Origin: Methanosphaera sp. rholeuAM74
GTDB taxonomy: Archaea; Methanobacteriota; Methanobacteria; Methanobacteriales; Methanobacteriaceae
Direction: 5' to 3'
Length of the DNA stretch: 16,113 bases
Assembly: GCA_003266075.1 (NCBI GenBank)
Contig: MUZZ01000041.1
Coordinates: forward strand, 1 to 16,113
Position numbers and translations under genes: made by a program. Shown here piece by piece: positions 9,401 through 16,113 of the stretch. The notes below the pieces were generated by a model. It ran no database searches. It was not told the DNA's origin and was given only the letters and a program-made list of their open reading frames with translations. Positions within the stretch are counted from its first letter, which is position 1. Each line of letters starts with the position of its first letter.

Positions 9401-10081
9401 GAGGTATTTTTCGGCATACCACTTTGTGTTGAAGTTCTTACTTGGATTGTAGCCATTTTTAACACCGTATAGTAGGTAGTGTTCTAATGGGTCGATAGTA
9501 TCATCTTCTAGGTACTCATCCTTGTACCATTGTCCATCGAATAGTTCACTGTCCTTTAGGAGCATATAGTATGGAGTGTATTCTATGGGTACGGGCTTTT
9601 TAATTACATCGAGTCCTGGTATGCTGCTCTGATTTATCAGGTTAATTATTAGCTCGAGCTTATATAATAATTGCATATAGTGTTGTTTATCGTTTAGTAC
9701 ATCATCTATTTCTTCGGTTAATGTTTTCAACCTTATGTTAGCATCTTCTTGTGTGGCTAGGGATTTTTCGTACTTAATAGAGGATATGTTATAGTCTTTG
9801 TTAAGGTTTATGTTATTTTGATGTAGTATATCATAGTTTTCCATTAGTACATCGTGTTTATTATCTAATTCATCGATTATTCCCAGTAAATCATTTTTGG
9901 ACTCTTGTAGAGACTTATTTAATCTTCTTAGATTAGCTAGTTTATCCACTTTTCTTGAGTAATTACGTGTAAACTCGTCCAGGAATTCGTATAATTGGTC
10001 AAAATCATCCTCATTGCCACTTAGATAGTCGTCCTTTAAAGTGTTAAGATATTTTATCAATAATTTCTCATTACTTTCCAT
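3452..10081 (-). CDS. Giant multi-domain glycosyltransferase (repeats-GT2-GT4N-DUF616-GT2-GT4)
   Basis: 2209 aa. In order: coiled coil (~30-150); seven ~92-residue FDxxWY repeats (~170-817); GT2 number 1 (~845-1090) with IIIPIYNAY, LINDCSSD, LNSDT (~931) and GYGEETDF (~1031); a GT4-like N-terminal half alone (~1115-1266, RVLCVTEF...YFNILSRLKVDIVYM); a DUF616/TOD1-MUCI70-like domain (~1269-1481, YICFTDNP, RKYKILPHKYLSEYDYSLWI); GT2 number 2 (~1517-1767) with the same motifs intact; and a full GT4 (~1793-2209) with FPGHIGNSKGY and the E-x7-E pair E2121/E2129. GT2 and GT4 enzymes transfer sugars from activated donors, so one chain could add several sugars to a growing glycan. There is no signal peptide or membrane span, so it is cytoplasmic or at the inner membrane face. 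The ATG at 10081 is preferred over an in-frame GTG at 10096 because GGTGGG sits five bases upstream of it. It lies 17 bases after its paralogue, in one operon. Confidence 0.92.
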   Translation of the reverse strand: MESNEKLLIKYLNTLKDDYLSGNEDDFDQLYEFLDEFTRNYSRKVDKLANLRRLNKSLQESKNDLLGIIDELDNKHDVLMENYDILHQNNINLNKDYNISSIKYEKSLATQEDANIRLKTLTEEIDDVLNDKQHYMQLLYKLELIINLINQSSIPGLDVIKKPVPIEYTPYYMLLKDSELFDGQWYKDEYLEDDTIDPLEHYLLYGVKNGYNPSKNFNTKWYAEKYLDNKTSINPLADYLLHGRNMGRHPLPPYTSILEPCTADTQDYRIIKESTLIDEDWYRSEYNIDSSYDVIEDYINRGRFVDCKPNKDFDVEWYKNEYNVQSEDVILDYLYNQTARLTHSVDLCNDIPDYEIIGTYLYDSIIDYNLLDTSEYKREYGIDEDDAVKHYLMKGYNAGNQLNADFVKAKYEQSSIYPFEDALWNYIYMVARKSVGNDTTNYFQDTAISLEDTQEYRIIDEENIISRKYYDDETYTQDPVVEYMENGVIDIKDSVERFVDKDYESQYDVTTLALSDYILNNRKKLLTSTGYETTTEDLQEYSIIKNSQYFDEDYYTSQYLDGDESIDAVSDYLSHYPQKIRNPAKNIDIQAIIDAGIHDEATNPLVSYILEKKDDTAQVEDESTKTDEYYINYSILETSPYFDEDYYVKHHPELDESMDVIDYYLTRGRYEKYNTSKYFDKNEYFKYNPDLEAYGVDPVVHYTKSGRKEKRRFKRSRLDMDELVAYDKSIIEYYNVIYDSDFFDEYYYTEHNSQVEDRDLDPILHYILIGSKNNSNPCSYFSTKRYLEVYGDVRRSGVNPLYHYLKNGVNEQRYSFMPTEAYPNYHDGKYKVIDSKRIYDQLHERVSIIIPIYNAYEETYDCITSVLRNTHTNYRLILINDCSSDARIKNLLDNLEDIDNIIVVHNKSNQGFVRNVNHGISLAGRDDVVLLNSDTIVTPKWLSRLTRHAYKRESIGTVTPITNSSDLCVPSLGDSDDQRNLNLMAYQVDKLSTGSLLEAPTGNGFCLYIKRECIDKVGLFDESFGRGYGEETDFTQRAINAGFINIRDDSVFVYHKRHASFTKKNTAKLKQENQKILKKRYPNVFSDWDNFINSSDVITSLKNIEDNVNPIVNAERVLCVTEFVDDQPQTDRNMRLLSIRYNTIILAVDEDTIRVYNYASEELSLIDKWDINIKLDEDKYRNIYFNILSRLKVDIVYMRDYRRLYYPTNRDVTSFIDMLPYFEVGIVNESFVGDDDIFTFTEPILNPYESLTQLVEKSLHKIDFKSNKMAVYTAVTGNYDEPLVPSYVNDEFDYICFTDNPYLTSDFWDVRLMDDESTDAVRLARKYKILPHKYLSEYDYSLWIDTNFEITGDLTRYINDNIGESSLLAVRHEHRNCIYEEAIECIKSHKDDKVVIDNQMNRYRSEGYPESNGLIASGILFRKHDDRTVKKVMEDWLYEVEHESYRDQLSFNYVCWKNNFQYDDSMIFYPKNEYFLRHDHKLAAYFRRTIEMAYDTENDIKFDEDDTDRILDSFNTKTSIIIPIYNAYEDTKECIESVLEHTHIDYELFLINDCSSDERIKTLLDGYEQLEHVKVIHNKENMGFIKNVNMGFTNTSSDVVLLNSDTVVTPKWLRKLKISAYTDDLIATVTPVSNSAGAFSVPERGVNHLVDGLSIDDMANILDKISDERLILTPTGNGFCMYIKREAIHEVGFFDQKYGMGYGEENDFCMRLVRKGWIHVVDPSIYVYHKQSASFGEQKNELLMKNIKTLKNTFPEYDGLVKEFLSSSKFKQSRQMIDEVTSSLHVDSVNRKRVLFVIHNGSGGTLHNCIDVIKNIADDMDGYLLITGKGKIELYQFNRLFDESTLDRDNYSDDEFKNYLNLIRAWPTYYDYSLLDDSIEQLKTIYFNVLVHLKIDLVHIFHLVRSSFDMPRIAGKLAIPVVLSLHDFYYLCPSHNLLDDNMEYCGGNCTPLDPESPNNGQCNVMAGLNIPIMKTVVHRWRDMVRDMFKNITAFVAFGHSTYDIYTDFYPELKDKTFNIIEHGYDIATPDSTEFVTIPDMDEPIRILFPGHIGNSKGYQLIKDIKRLDDGKLEYHYMGSVYGFEDLLDYGEYHGFYNRSHFSDIVHKIKPHFIGILSIWPETYCYTLTESWASGIPVITLDIGALGERVKSNGGGFFIDRNPEKAYEDILEIASDTDEYMKVASQIPKIRFKTTKQMADEYLRLYMSLL
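7632..9575 (-). repeat. Seven FDxxWY/DPLxHYLxxG protein repeats in the 2209-aa glycosyltransferase
   Basis: Fourteen half-units pair into seven ~92-residue repeats. The consensus is roughly YxIIxxSxLFDExWYxxxY, then DPLEHYLxxGxxxGxNPS, then FdtxxYLexyxDv, then vNPLxHYLxxGxxExR. Clear first halves start SELFDGQWY, STLIDEDWY, SQYFDEDYY, SPYFDEDYY and SDFFDEYYY; the middle units are more worn. Related repeats occur in bacterial polysaccharide glycosyltransferases; their role is not known to me, and a scaffold or acceptor-binding role is inferred. Confidence 0.85.
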
Positions 10082-10086
10082 TATTA

Positions 10087-10092
10087 CCCACC
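10087..10092 (-). promoter_or_regulatory. Ribosome binding site deciding the start of the 2209-aa glycosyltransferase
   Basis: GGTGGG on the minus strand lies five bases upstream of the ATG at 10081 and within the short gap after the upstream gene's TAA (10099-10101). It supports ATG 10081 rather than GTG 10096, which precedes the site. The arrangement also supports co-transcription and possibly coupled translation of the two giants. Confidence 0.6.
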
Positions 10093-10098
10093 ACACAA

Positions 10099-13000
10099 TT
10101 AATGCTTCATGTACTTATCATATAACTTGATGTAATCGTCTGCCATTTGTCTTGTAGACTTGAAGGTGATGTCTGGAATTTGTGATGCAACCTTCATGTA
10201 CTCATCATTGTCACTTGCTATTTCAAGTATCCGTTCATATGCCTGTTTTGGATCGTTTTCTATAAAGAATCCTCCACCATTACTTTTGACTCTTTCACCT
10301 AATGCACCTATATCGATGGTTAATACAGGTATTCCTGATGCCCATCCCTCAGTTAGTGTGTGACAATATGTTTCAGGCCATATTGACAGTATTCCTATGA
10401 AGTGTGGCTTTATTTGATGAACTATTTCAGTAAACTCGCTCCTATTGTAGAATCCATGATTTACTCCGTAGTCTTCCAAGTCCATGTGTCCAGTAATGTT
10501 TCCCATGTAATGGAATTCTAGTTTATTATCCACGTCCAACTCCTTGATTGCCTTAATTAAATTATAACCCTTGGTGTATCCGATATGTCCCGGGAAGAGT
10601 ATTTTAATAGGCTCTTCAGTGCTGATTTCCTCAACGTATTCTGTTGTATCTGGTGTTTGCAGATCTCTTCCATGTTCGATGACCCTGAAATCCCTAGAGC
10701 CTAGTTCTGGGTAGATGTTAGTGTAAATGTCTTTAGCAGACTTGCTTGTTGTCACAAAACATGAACAACAATCGAACAATTTTCGTACCTCTTCACGCCA
10801 TTTAGCTATTATAGTGCGAGCTGGAGGCAATTTATCACCACCAACGAGGTTACACTGTGCCATGTTATTCTTGTCAATTGGAGTGCATATGCCACCACAA
10901 TAGTTTCTCTTATCATCGAGGAGGTTGTGTGATGGACAGACATAGTAGAAGTCATGGAAGGACAGTACTAATGGTATTTCAAGAGTCTTTGCCAAGTATG
11001 CTATGTCAAATGTTGAGAATATTAAGTGTCTTACGTGTATGATGTCAAATTTCAGGTAGACTAGTATGTTGAAGTAAATCTTACGAATCTCGTCAAGTGT
11101 AAAGTCCAGTAAATTATAGTCGTAATGTATATTCCACACCCTAAGTAGGTCTAGGTTGTTTTTGAACTCATAATCCCCATCATATTCACTGCCATGTGAG
11201 TTTGTATTATCATATTTGTAGAGAGAAATCTTTGAATCTCCAGTAACCAGTAGATATGCATCCATGTTCTCATCCACATTTTTCATAAGCTCAATGCTGG
11301 TATGTAATGTTCCACCATAGCCCTCATGTATAACATAGAGAATTCTCTTCGTGTTATAATCCTGGACGTTGTCTTGGCTTAATATTCTCTGGAGCTTCCT
11401 GCGTAGTGATTCGAAGTTGTGTGATTGTAAAAACTCGTTGACTGATTGCTTGTAGAGTGGAAACTTCTCATCAAGTATCCTCCTATTTTTTGCCATGAGC
11501 TCTTCTTTTTGTGATGAAAATGATGCACTATGCTTGTGGTATATGTATACTGATGGATCAATGACATGGAAATATCCCTTATAGTTTAGCCTCATGCAGA
11601 AGTCGTTTTCCTCGCAGTAGCCCAGGCCATATGATTCATCAAAGAATCCTACAGAGTAGATTGCATCCCGTTTAATGTACATACAGAAACCATTAGCAGT
11701 TGGAGTGAAAATAAATGATGTATCCGAGCTTTTCTCCACTATGTTGTTCATGTCGTTAATACTTAGATTGTCATCTAGGATGTTTACTCCACTACATGGT
11801 ACAGAGAATGCACCTGCATTGTTACTTACAGGTGTTACTGTTGCAATGTTATCCTGTGTGTAGGCTGTGATTCTAAGCTTCTCAAGCCACTTAGGAGTTA
11901 CAAGTGTGTCACTATTTAATAGTACAACATCGTTGGATGTTATGGCAAATGCCTTGTTAACATTCTTTACAAAGCCCTGATTTGTCTGGTTATGAATCAC
12001 TTGGATATTATCGTAGTCTCTATAGCTATCAAGCAATGTTTTTATTCTTTCATCACTGCTACAGTCATTTATTAGTATTAGCTCATAGTCAGAGTTTGTA
12101 TACTCTAAGACACTTTCTATGCATGATTTGGTTTCATCATATGCATTGTATATTGGTATTACTACTGATACCTTCTTGTCGAATGATTCAAGTATCTTTT
12201 GTGTGGCATCGTCATCATATTTGAGGTCATAGTCGCAGTCAAAGTCTATACTTGCTATGCGTGGTATGAAACCGTTTCGTAGGTGGTCGTGTCTCTGGAA
12301 GTACTCATTTTTGAAGTAGAACACCCTTGATTCGTCATATTTGAAGTTGTTTTTCCAGCATGCATAGTTGAAGCTTAACTGGTCACGTTTGCTGTGATTT
12401 GATACTTCTTCATACCATGTCTGCATTACCATTTTGACATCTTCATCGTGGTGGTCTCTGAAGATTATTCCACTAGCTATTAGTCCATTGTGTGCTGGGT
12501 AACCCTCTTCGGAGTACTTGGATATTTGTTGTTCGATAATGTCAGGATTGTCTTTTTGTGAGTCTATACAGCTGTGTGCCTCATCGTATATGCAGTCTCT
12601 CATGTCATGTTTGATACACATTAGTTTGTTGTTGATTGAGTACTTGTCGATGTATCTGCTTAGGTCGCCGGTTATTTCAAAGTTGGTATCTACCCATAGT
12701 GAGTAATCATACTCGGATAGGTACTTATGTGGCAGTATCTTGTACTTTCTTGCCATTCGGACGTTGTCCTGTGTGTCTTCTTCCATTAAACGTATATCCC
12801 AGAAATCTGATTTGAGGTTGGGATTGTTTGTGAAGCATATGTAGTCAAATTCTGGATTGACATATGATGGTGTGATAGGTTCGTCATATGTACCTGTAAC
12901 AGCCGTGTAGACTACTAGTTTTTCTTCTTTGAAGTCTATATGTGACTTAGCCTTTATCAGTTCATCTATTTCTCCGGTTGGGTTTAAGAGCTTATCTGCA

Positions 13001-16000
13001 GTATCGAGTATGTCTTGGTTTCTAATTGTTGCCTCATGCACTAGTTCCACTTCAAGGTATTGGGCTAGGTTTATTATCAGTGTTTTATCAGCATTTGTCG
13101 GATGGTATAATCGTGTATAGTATTTGACGTATATTAAGTCTATTTTAATGTTTACTAGTAGGTTGAAGTATAGTTTGTAGAATTTATCATAATCCCATGT
13201 GTAATCAAACCTGTTATTTCCCATAAGCACTAGTGTCTGCTTGGTATACTTGTATAGTCCTATCTTATCTGTTCCTACTGCCATGACATATGTATCGTAT
13301 TTTTGGGATAATTTCTTGATGTGATTATCTATTATTGGCACATCATCCTCATCATACTCAGTGATACATAGTATTCTTTCATAGGATTTATTGTCATCTA
13401 GTCTTGTTTTGATTGATTCTGAATGCTTATCAAATGATTTTATGGTATAAAAGTCATCTAAGTCATCTTTGATATTAGGATACTTGTTTATGACTTTCTT
13501 GTCTAATTCTTTTTCTGATTCGGTTATGATATTTTTATTGTATACAAATATGTTAGCGTCTCTGATGTTTTTATAACCCTTTTGGTATGCTTTGTAACTA
13601 TATTCTGTGAGGATATCATTATTGTTTGATTCAGTGCTGAAGCATCCGATTGATTTGAATACTCCGTTTTTGATATATGCGAAGTTTGGATGGGAAGTTG
13701 GAGCAGTTTTATCCTCACGTGATGAGTGTTTATCTAGTGTGTAGTTGATACTGTTTATCTGTTCTTGACGTGATGGGTTGTTTAATGACAAATCACCCGC
13801 ATCATATAGTGGAGATACTGTTGCAACATCACTTTCTTTGTAGGCATTGACAATTAAATGTGACAGCCACCTGGTGGGAACAATTGTATCACCACCCATC
13901 AATACGACATCACCACTAGTTGCACTAATTACCTGATTTAATGTTGTCACATAACCCAACTCTACAGCATCAAATACTTTCACATAACTTAGAGTTGAGA
14001 GTGTGTCTAGAAATCCAGCTACACGCTCATCAAGGGTATTGTTGATGAGTACCAATTCATAATTCAAAGTCGTGTTACTTAAAATGCTGGATACACAGCC
14101 AATCAAGGACTCATAAGACCCACTGACATTTACTATTACAGTCGTAGATTCACATAGTCTATCATAGATTGACTTTGAGGCTAATATGCCATACTTTTCA
14201 TCCCAATTTTCATTAAAATCATCATATGGTAATAGAATGTTACGTTTTTCGCTCTCACCATGGATAATATAGTGGTGTAATGGATTTAATCCAATGCGTC
14301 TTACATCACCATAGACTTGAAGATACCTGCTTGTAGAAAACAAGCTAGAAGGGTCAAGCCCCTGTTTTACTCCATATAATATGTAGTGGATATAAGGGTC
14401 TTCATCGTTAGCCAGTATATGTGGGTTCATAGACAGATAATATCCCTCATCAAACAAGTCAGATTCATAAATATCATCATAACATTCCCTAACCTCCTCA
14501 CTATACTCTGATAGTTCATATTCACTTAGTTTAACCCTCTTGTAGCGTCTTTTCTCATTGAATCCGGATTTTATGAAGTGTAACAGTGCGTCCACACCAA
14601 CCACTTCAAGGTCAGGATTATAGTCGAGGTAACGTTGAGCATCAAAGTACTTACTAGTAGGATATGACTCCCTACACCCCTTTCTAAGGTAATAGTCTAT
14701 GGCATCACAGCCAACAGGGATGTTAGGATTAACCTTCTTATAGTAATCCTCATCAAAGTAGATGGAATTAGATAGTAACTCATAGTTATACATATATTCT
14801 TCATCCACAACCTCATCCACAACATCAAAGTCACAGACGTCCAAGTTAAACAGATTATTGTATATGTAATCTACCAGTGCATTGCAGGTTACTTCATCAT
14901 GGCTTTCAAGATAATCCTGTGTATTGAATTTTCTTGACGGATTTCTCAGCAACATGTTAGCATTCACAAGAAAGTCAGCTACAACGTCAGAGTCAACAGC
15001 GTACTCCTGTGCATACCAGTTCTCATCAAATAGTTCTGACTCACTAATAATAGTGTAGTCCTGTGTGTCCTCTAAGCTTACCGGCTCTGGTGTTAAGCCT
15101 GTCAAGTCATCCTCATAGTTATTATAGATGTACTCTACTAATGGGTTGAGGCTTTCATCATGCTCTGGATGTAGTTTGTAGTAAAAGTTAGTGTTAAAGT
15201 CTTTTGAAGGATTTCTTCCCTCACGGAATCCATTCTTGAGGTAGTGTTCTATTGCATCAACACCAGCATTTTTAACGTCAAGGTTTTTACTGTAGTAATA
15301 GTCTGCATCAAATAGTTTGTCATCATATAGTATATGGTATTCTATAGAATCATCTAGGCTGAGGCTTGTTTCAACATTGTAGAGTTCACCCTGATATAAA
15401 CTCATAGCATACTCATATACGTAGTTGAATAGCACATCACAGGTAGGATACTCTGGGTTTAAATACTTCTCATAGACGTAATCCTCATTCAACTGGTAGC
15501 CATTATGGTATCCGATCTCTAAAAAGTGTTTTAGTGGGTCAACAGATTTATCTAGGTCATACTTCGTCAAATAATAGTCCTTATCCAGTAACTCATATTC
15601 GTGGATAATATTGTATAGTTGTGAGTCCCTGATATCATAGTCTTCCTCTTTATCATAGCTTGTGTTAACAATTTTTAGTGGCTTCCTAGTTAATAAGTGT
15701 TCGCTGGTTAACTGCTTGATTAACGGATTAACATTACTTTCTTCCAGGTACTGTGATGTGCTTACCTGTTTATTTTCCTTGAATCCACGTCGCAGGTAAT
15801 GTTCAATTGGGTTAGAAGTTACACCATAGGTGTCCCTGTACCAATCTGCATCGAATAATCCTGACTCCTCAATGATACGGTAATCCTGATAATCCTCTGC
15901 ATTCAACTTAGCAGGACGATTAAATGGTGCTATAGCCTCCTTACCCTTACGTGAACCATCGAAAATGTAATCAATCAATGGGTTAATGTTCTTATCTTTT

Positions 16001-16113
16001 ACTTCGGGATTTTTGAACAAATACCATCTAGTATCGAATGATGTGCTGGTAGCATATCCGAGGTCTGCACCAAACTCGATGTAATGTTCAACAGGATCAA
16101 TATCCTCATCATA
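10099..16113 (-). CDS. Giant multi-domain glycosyltransferase, 5' end outside the window (partial)
   Basis: At least 2004 aa; the frame is open to the window edge. A TTG at 16020 is not the start, because the 31 codons before it (YDEDIDPVEHYIEFGADLGY..., FDTRWY) continue the repeat pattern without a break. Counting from the edge: a partial and then six full FDxxWY repeats (~1-630); a degenerate GT2 (~655-894); a lone GT4-like N-terminal half (~912-1064); a DUF616/TOD1-MUCI70-like domain (~1066-1280); an intact GT2 (~1312-1568) with VVIPIYNAY, LINDCSSD, LNSDT and GYCEENDF; and a full GT4 (~1588-2004) with FPGHIGYTKGY and an E-x7-E pair (PETYCHTLTE). In the first GT2, IIIPIYNAY has become VIVNVSGSY, LINDCSSD has become LINNTLDE, LNSDT has become MGGDT, and the EExDF base motif is missing. 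That domain probably has no transferase activity. It is the first gene of the visible operon. Domain calls are secure; sugars and acceptor are unknown. Confidence 0.92.
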   Translation of the reverse strand, partial: YDEDIDPVEHYIEFGADLGYATSTSFDTRWYLFKNPEVKDKNINPLIDYIFDGSRKGKEAIAPFNRPAKLNAEDYQDYRIIEESGLFDADWYRDTYGVTSNPIEHYLRRGFKENKQVSTSQYLEESNVNPLIKQLTSEHLLTRKPLKIVNTSYDKEEDYDIRDSQLYNIIHEYELLDKDYYLTKYDLDKSVDPLKHFLEIGYHNGYQLNEDYVYEKYLNPEYPTCDVLFNYVYEYAMSLYQGELYNVETSLSLDDSIEYHILYDDKLFDADYYYSKNLDVKNAGVDAIEHYLKNGFREGRNPSKDFNTNFYYKLHPEHDESLNPLVEYIYNNYEDDLTGLTPEPVSLEDTQDYTIISESELFDENWYAQEYAVDSDVVADFLVNANMLLRNPSRKFNTQDYLESHDEVTCNALVDYIYNNLFNLDVCDFDVVDEVVDEEYMYNYELLSNSIYFDEDYYKKVNPNIPVGCDAIDYYLRKGCRESYPTSKYFDAQRYLDYNPDLEVVGVDALLHFIKSGFNEKRRYKRVKLSEYELSEYSEEVRECYDDIYESDLFDEGYYLSMNPHILANDEDPYIHYILYGVKQGLDPSSLFSTSRYLQVYGDVRRIGLNPLHHYIIHGESEKRNILLPYDDFNENWDEKYGILASKSIYDRLCESTTVIVNVSGSYESLIGCVSSILSNTTLNYELVLINNTLDERVAGFLDTLSTLSYVKVFDAVELGYVTTLNQVISATSGDVVLMGGDTIVPTRWLSHLIVNAYKESDVATVSPLYDAGDLSLNNPSRQEQINSINYTLDKHSSREDKTAPTSHPNFAYIKNGVFKSIGCFSTESNNNDILTEYSYKAYQKGYKNIRDANIFVYNKNIITESEKELDKKVINKYPNIKDDLDDFYTIKSFDKHSESIKTRLDDNKSYERILCITEYDEDDVPIIDNHIKKLSQKYDTYVMAVGTDKIGLYKYTKQTLVLMGNNRFDYTWDYDKFYKLYFNLLVNIKIDLIYVKYYTRLYHPTNADKTLIINLAQYLEVELVHEATIRNQDILDTADKLLNPTGEIDELIKAKSHIDFKEEKLVVYTAVTGTYDEPITPSYVNPEFDYICFTNNPNLKSDFWDIRLMEEDTQDNVRMARKYKILPHKYLSEYDYSLWVDTNFEITGDLSRYIDKYSINNKLMCIKHDMRDCIYDEAHSCIDSQKDNPDIIEQQISKYSEEGYPAHNGLIASGIIFRDHHDEDVKMVMQTWYEEVSNHSKRDQLSFNYACWKNNFKYDESRVFYFKNEYFQRHDHLRNGFIPRIASIDFDCDYDLKYDDDATQKILESFDKKVSVVIPIYNAYDETKSCIESVLEYTNSDYELILINDCSSDERIKTLLDSYRDYDNIQVIHNQTNQGFVKNVNKAFAITSNDVVLLNSDTLVTPKWLEKLRITAYTQDNIATVTPVSNNAGAFSVPCSGVNILDDNLSINDMNNIVEKSSDTSFIFTPTANGFCMYIKRDAIYSVGFFDESYGLGYCEENDFCMRLNYKGYFHVIDPSVYIYHKHSASFSSQKEELMAKNRRILDEKFPLYKQSVNEFLQSHNFESLRRKLQRILSQDNVQDYNTKRILYVIHEGYGGTLHTSIELMKNVDENMDAYLLVTGDSKISLYKYDNTNSHGSEYDGDYEFKNNLDLLRVWNIHYDYNLLDFTLDEIRKIYFNILVYLKFDIIHVRHLIFSTFDIAYLAKTLEIPLVLSFHDFYYVCPSHNLLDDKRNYCGGICTPIDKNNMAQCNLVGGDKLPPARTIIAKWREEVRKLFDCCSCFVTTSKSAKDIYTNIYPELGSRDFRVIEHGRDLQTPDTTEYVEEISTEEPIKILFPGHIGYTKGYNLIKAIKELDVDNKLEFHYMGNITGHMDLEDYGVNHGFYNRSEFTEIVHQIKPHFIGILSIWPETYCHTLTEGWASGIPVLTIDIGALGERVKSNGGGFFIENDPKQAYERILEIASDNDEYMKVASQIPDITFKSTRQMADDYIKLYDKYMKH
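14226..16113 (-). repeat. FDxxWY/DPLxHYLxxG repeat array of the upstream giant glycosyltransferase (partial)
   Basis: Six complete ~92-residue repeats plus a partial one at the edge. First halves include SGLFDADWY, YELLDKDYY, DKLFDADYY, SELFDENWY, SIYFDEDYY and SDLFDEGYY, alternating with second halves such as FDAQRYLDYNPDL and FSTSRYLQVYGDV. The last two repeats match the last two of the neighbouring paralogue far better than they match each other, including the basic EKRRYKR linker. The array continues beyond the window. Confidence 0.85.

Noticed and set aside
10094..10096. GTG start for the 2209-aa glycosyltransferase
   Set aside because: It overlaps the ribosome-site region and adds only five odd residues (MWWVI). 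The ATG at 10081 has GGTGGG at good spacing.
16018..16020. TTG as start codon of the upstream giant glycosyltransferase
   Set aside because: The reading frame and its repeat pattern continue upstream to the window edge without a stop, so the TTG is an internal Leu codon.
3452..16113. CRISPR array or short DNA repeats as an explanation of the repetitive sequence
   Set aside because: The repetition is at protein level with diverged ~280-bp units in open frames. There are no identical short repeats with spacers.

Overview
The window is a polysaccharide- or glycoprotein-glycosylation locus that looks archaeal, most likely from a Methanobacteriales methanogen (Methanosphaera or Methanobrevibacter type). 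The grounds are AT-rich intergenic DNA around otherwise moderate-GC genes, heavy use of ATA (Ile), AGA (Arg) and CTA (Leu) codons, short GGTG/GTGAT-type ribosome binding sites, AT-rich TATA-like promoter stretches, oligo-T terminators, and a small membrane protein resembling ones I associate with that order. The genus is an inference.

All confident genes lie on the minus strand, so transcription runs from high to low coordinates. At the right (10099-16113) is the 3' part of a giant glycosyltransferase gene whose start lies outside the window. Seventeen bases after its stop comes a second giant glycosyltransferase (3452-10081, 2209 aa). The two are tandem paralogues with the same domain order: an array of ~92-residue 'FDxxWY...DPLxHYLxxG' repeats, a family-2 glycosyltransferase (GT2), an orphan GT4-like N-terminal half-domain, a DUF616 (TOD1/MUCI70-like) domain, a second GT2, and a complete GT4. 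The downstream copy also has an N-terminal coiled coil. In the upstream copy the first GT2 has lost most of its active-site motifs while every other module is conserved.

Then come an AT-rich promoter-like gap, a 92-residue membrane protein (3089-3367), an oligo-T terminator, an asparagine-synthetase-like protein (1578-3002) whose glutaminase nucleophile Cys2 is Ser, and, 39 bases on, an SGNH/AlgX-AlgJ-like protein (192-1538) with a duplicated coiled coil and a basic 'SWxxTxPLR' tail of the kind found in polysaccharide glycosyltransferases. At the far left a plus-strand reading frame may be the end of a convergent gene.

A working model is that the two giants are multi-enzyme glycan-assembly proteins using both nucleotide-sugar GT2 and GT4 activities. 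The asparagine-synthetase-like protein could amidate a sugar acid, and the SGNH protein could O-acylate the glycan. The model rests on co-localisation and domain identity only. Codon choice also changes sharply inside single genes (near 2,200 and near 13,850), which suggests the locus is a mosaic.
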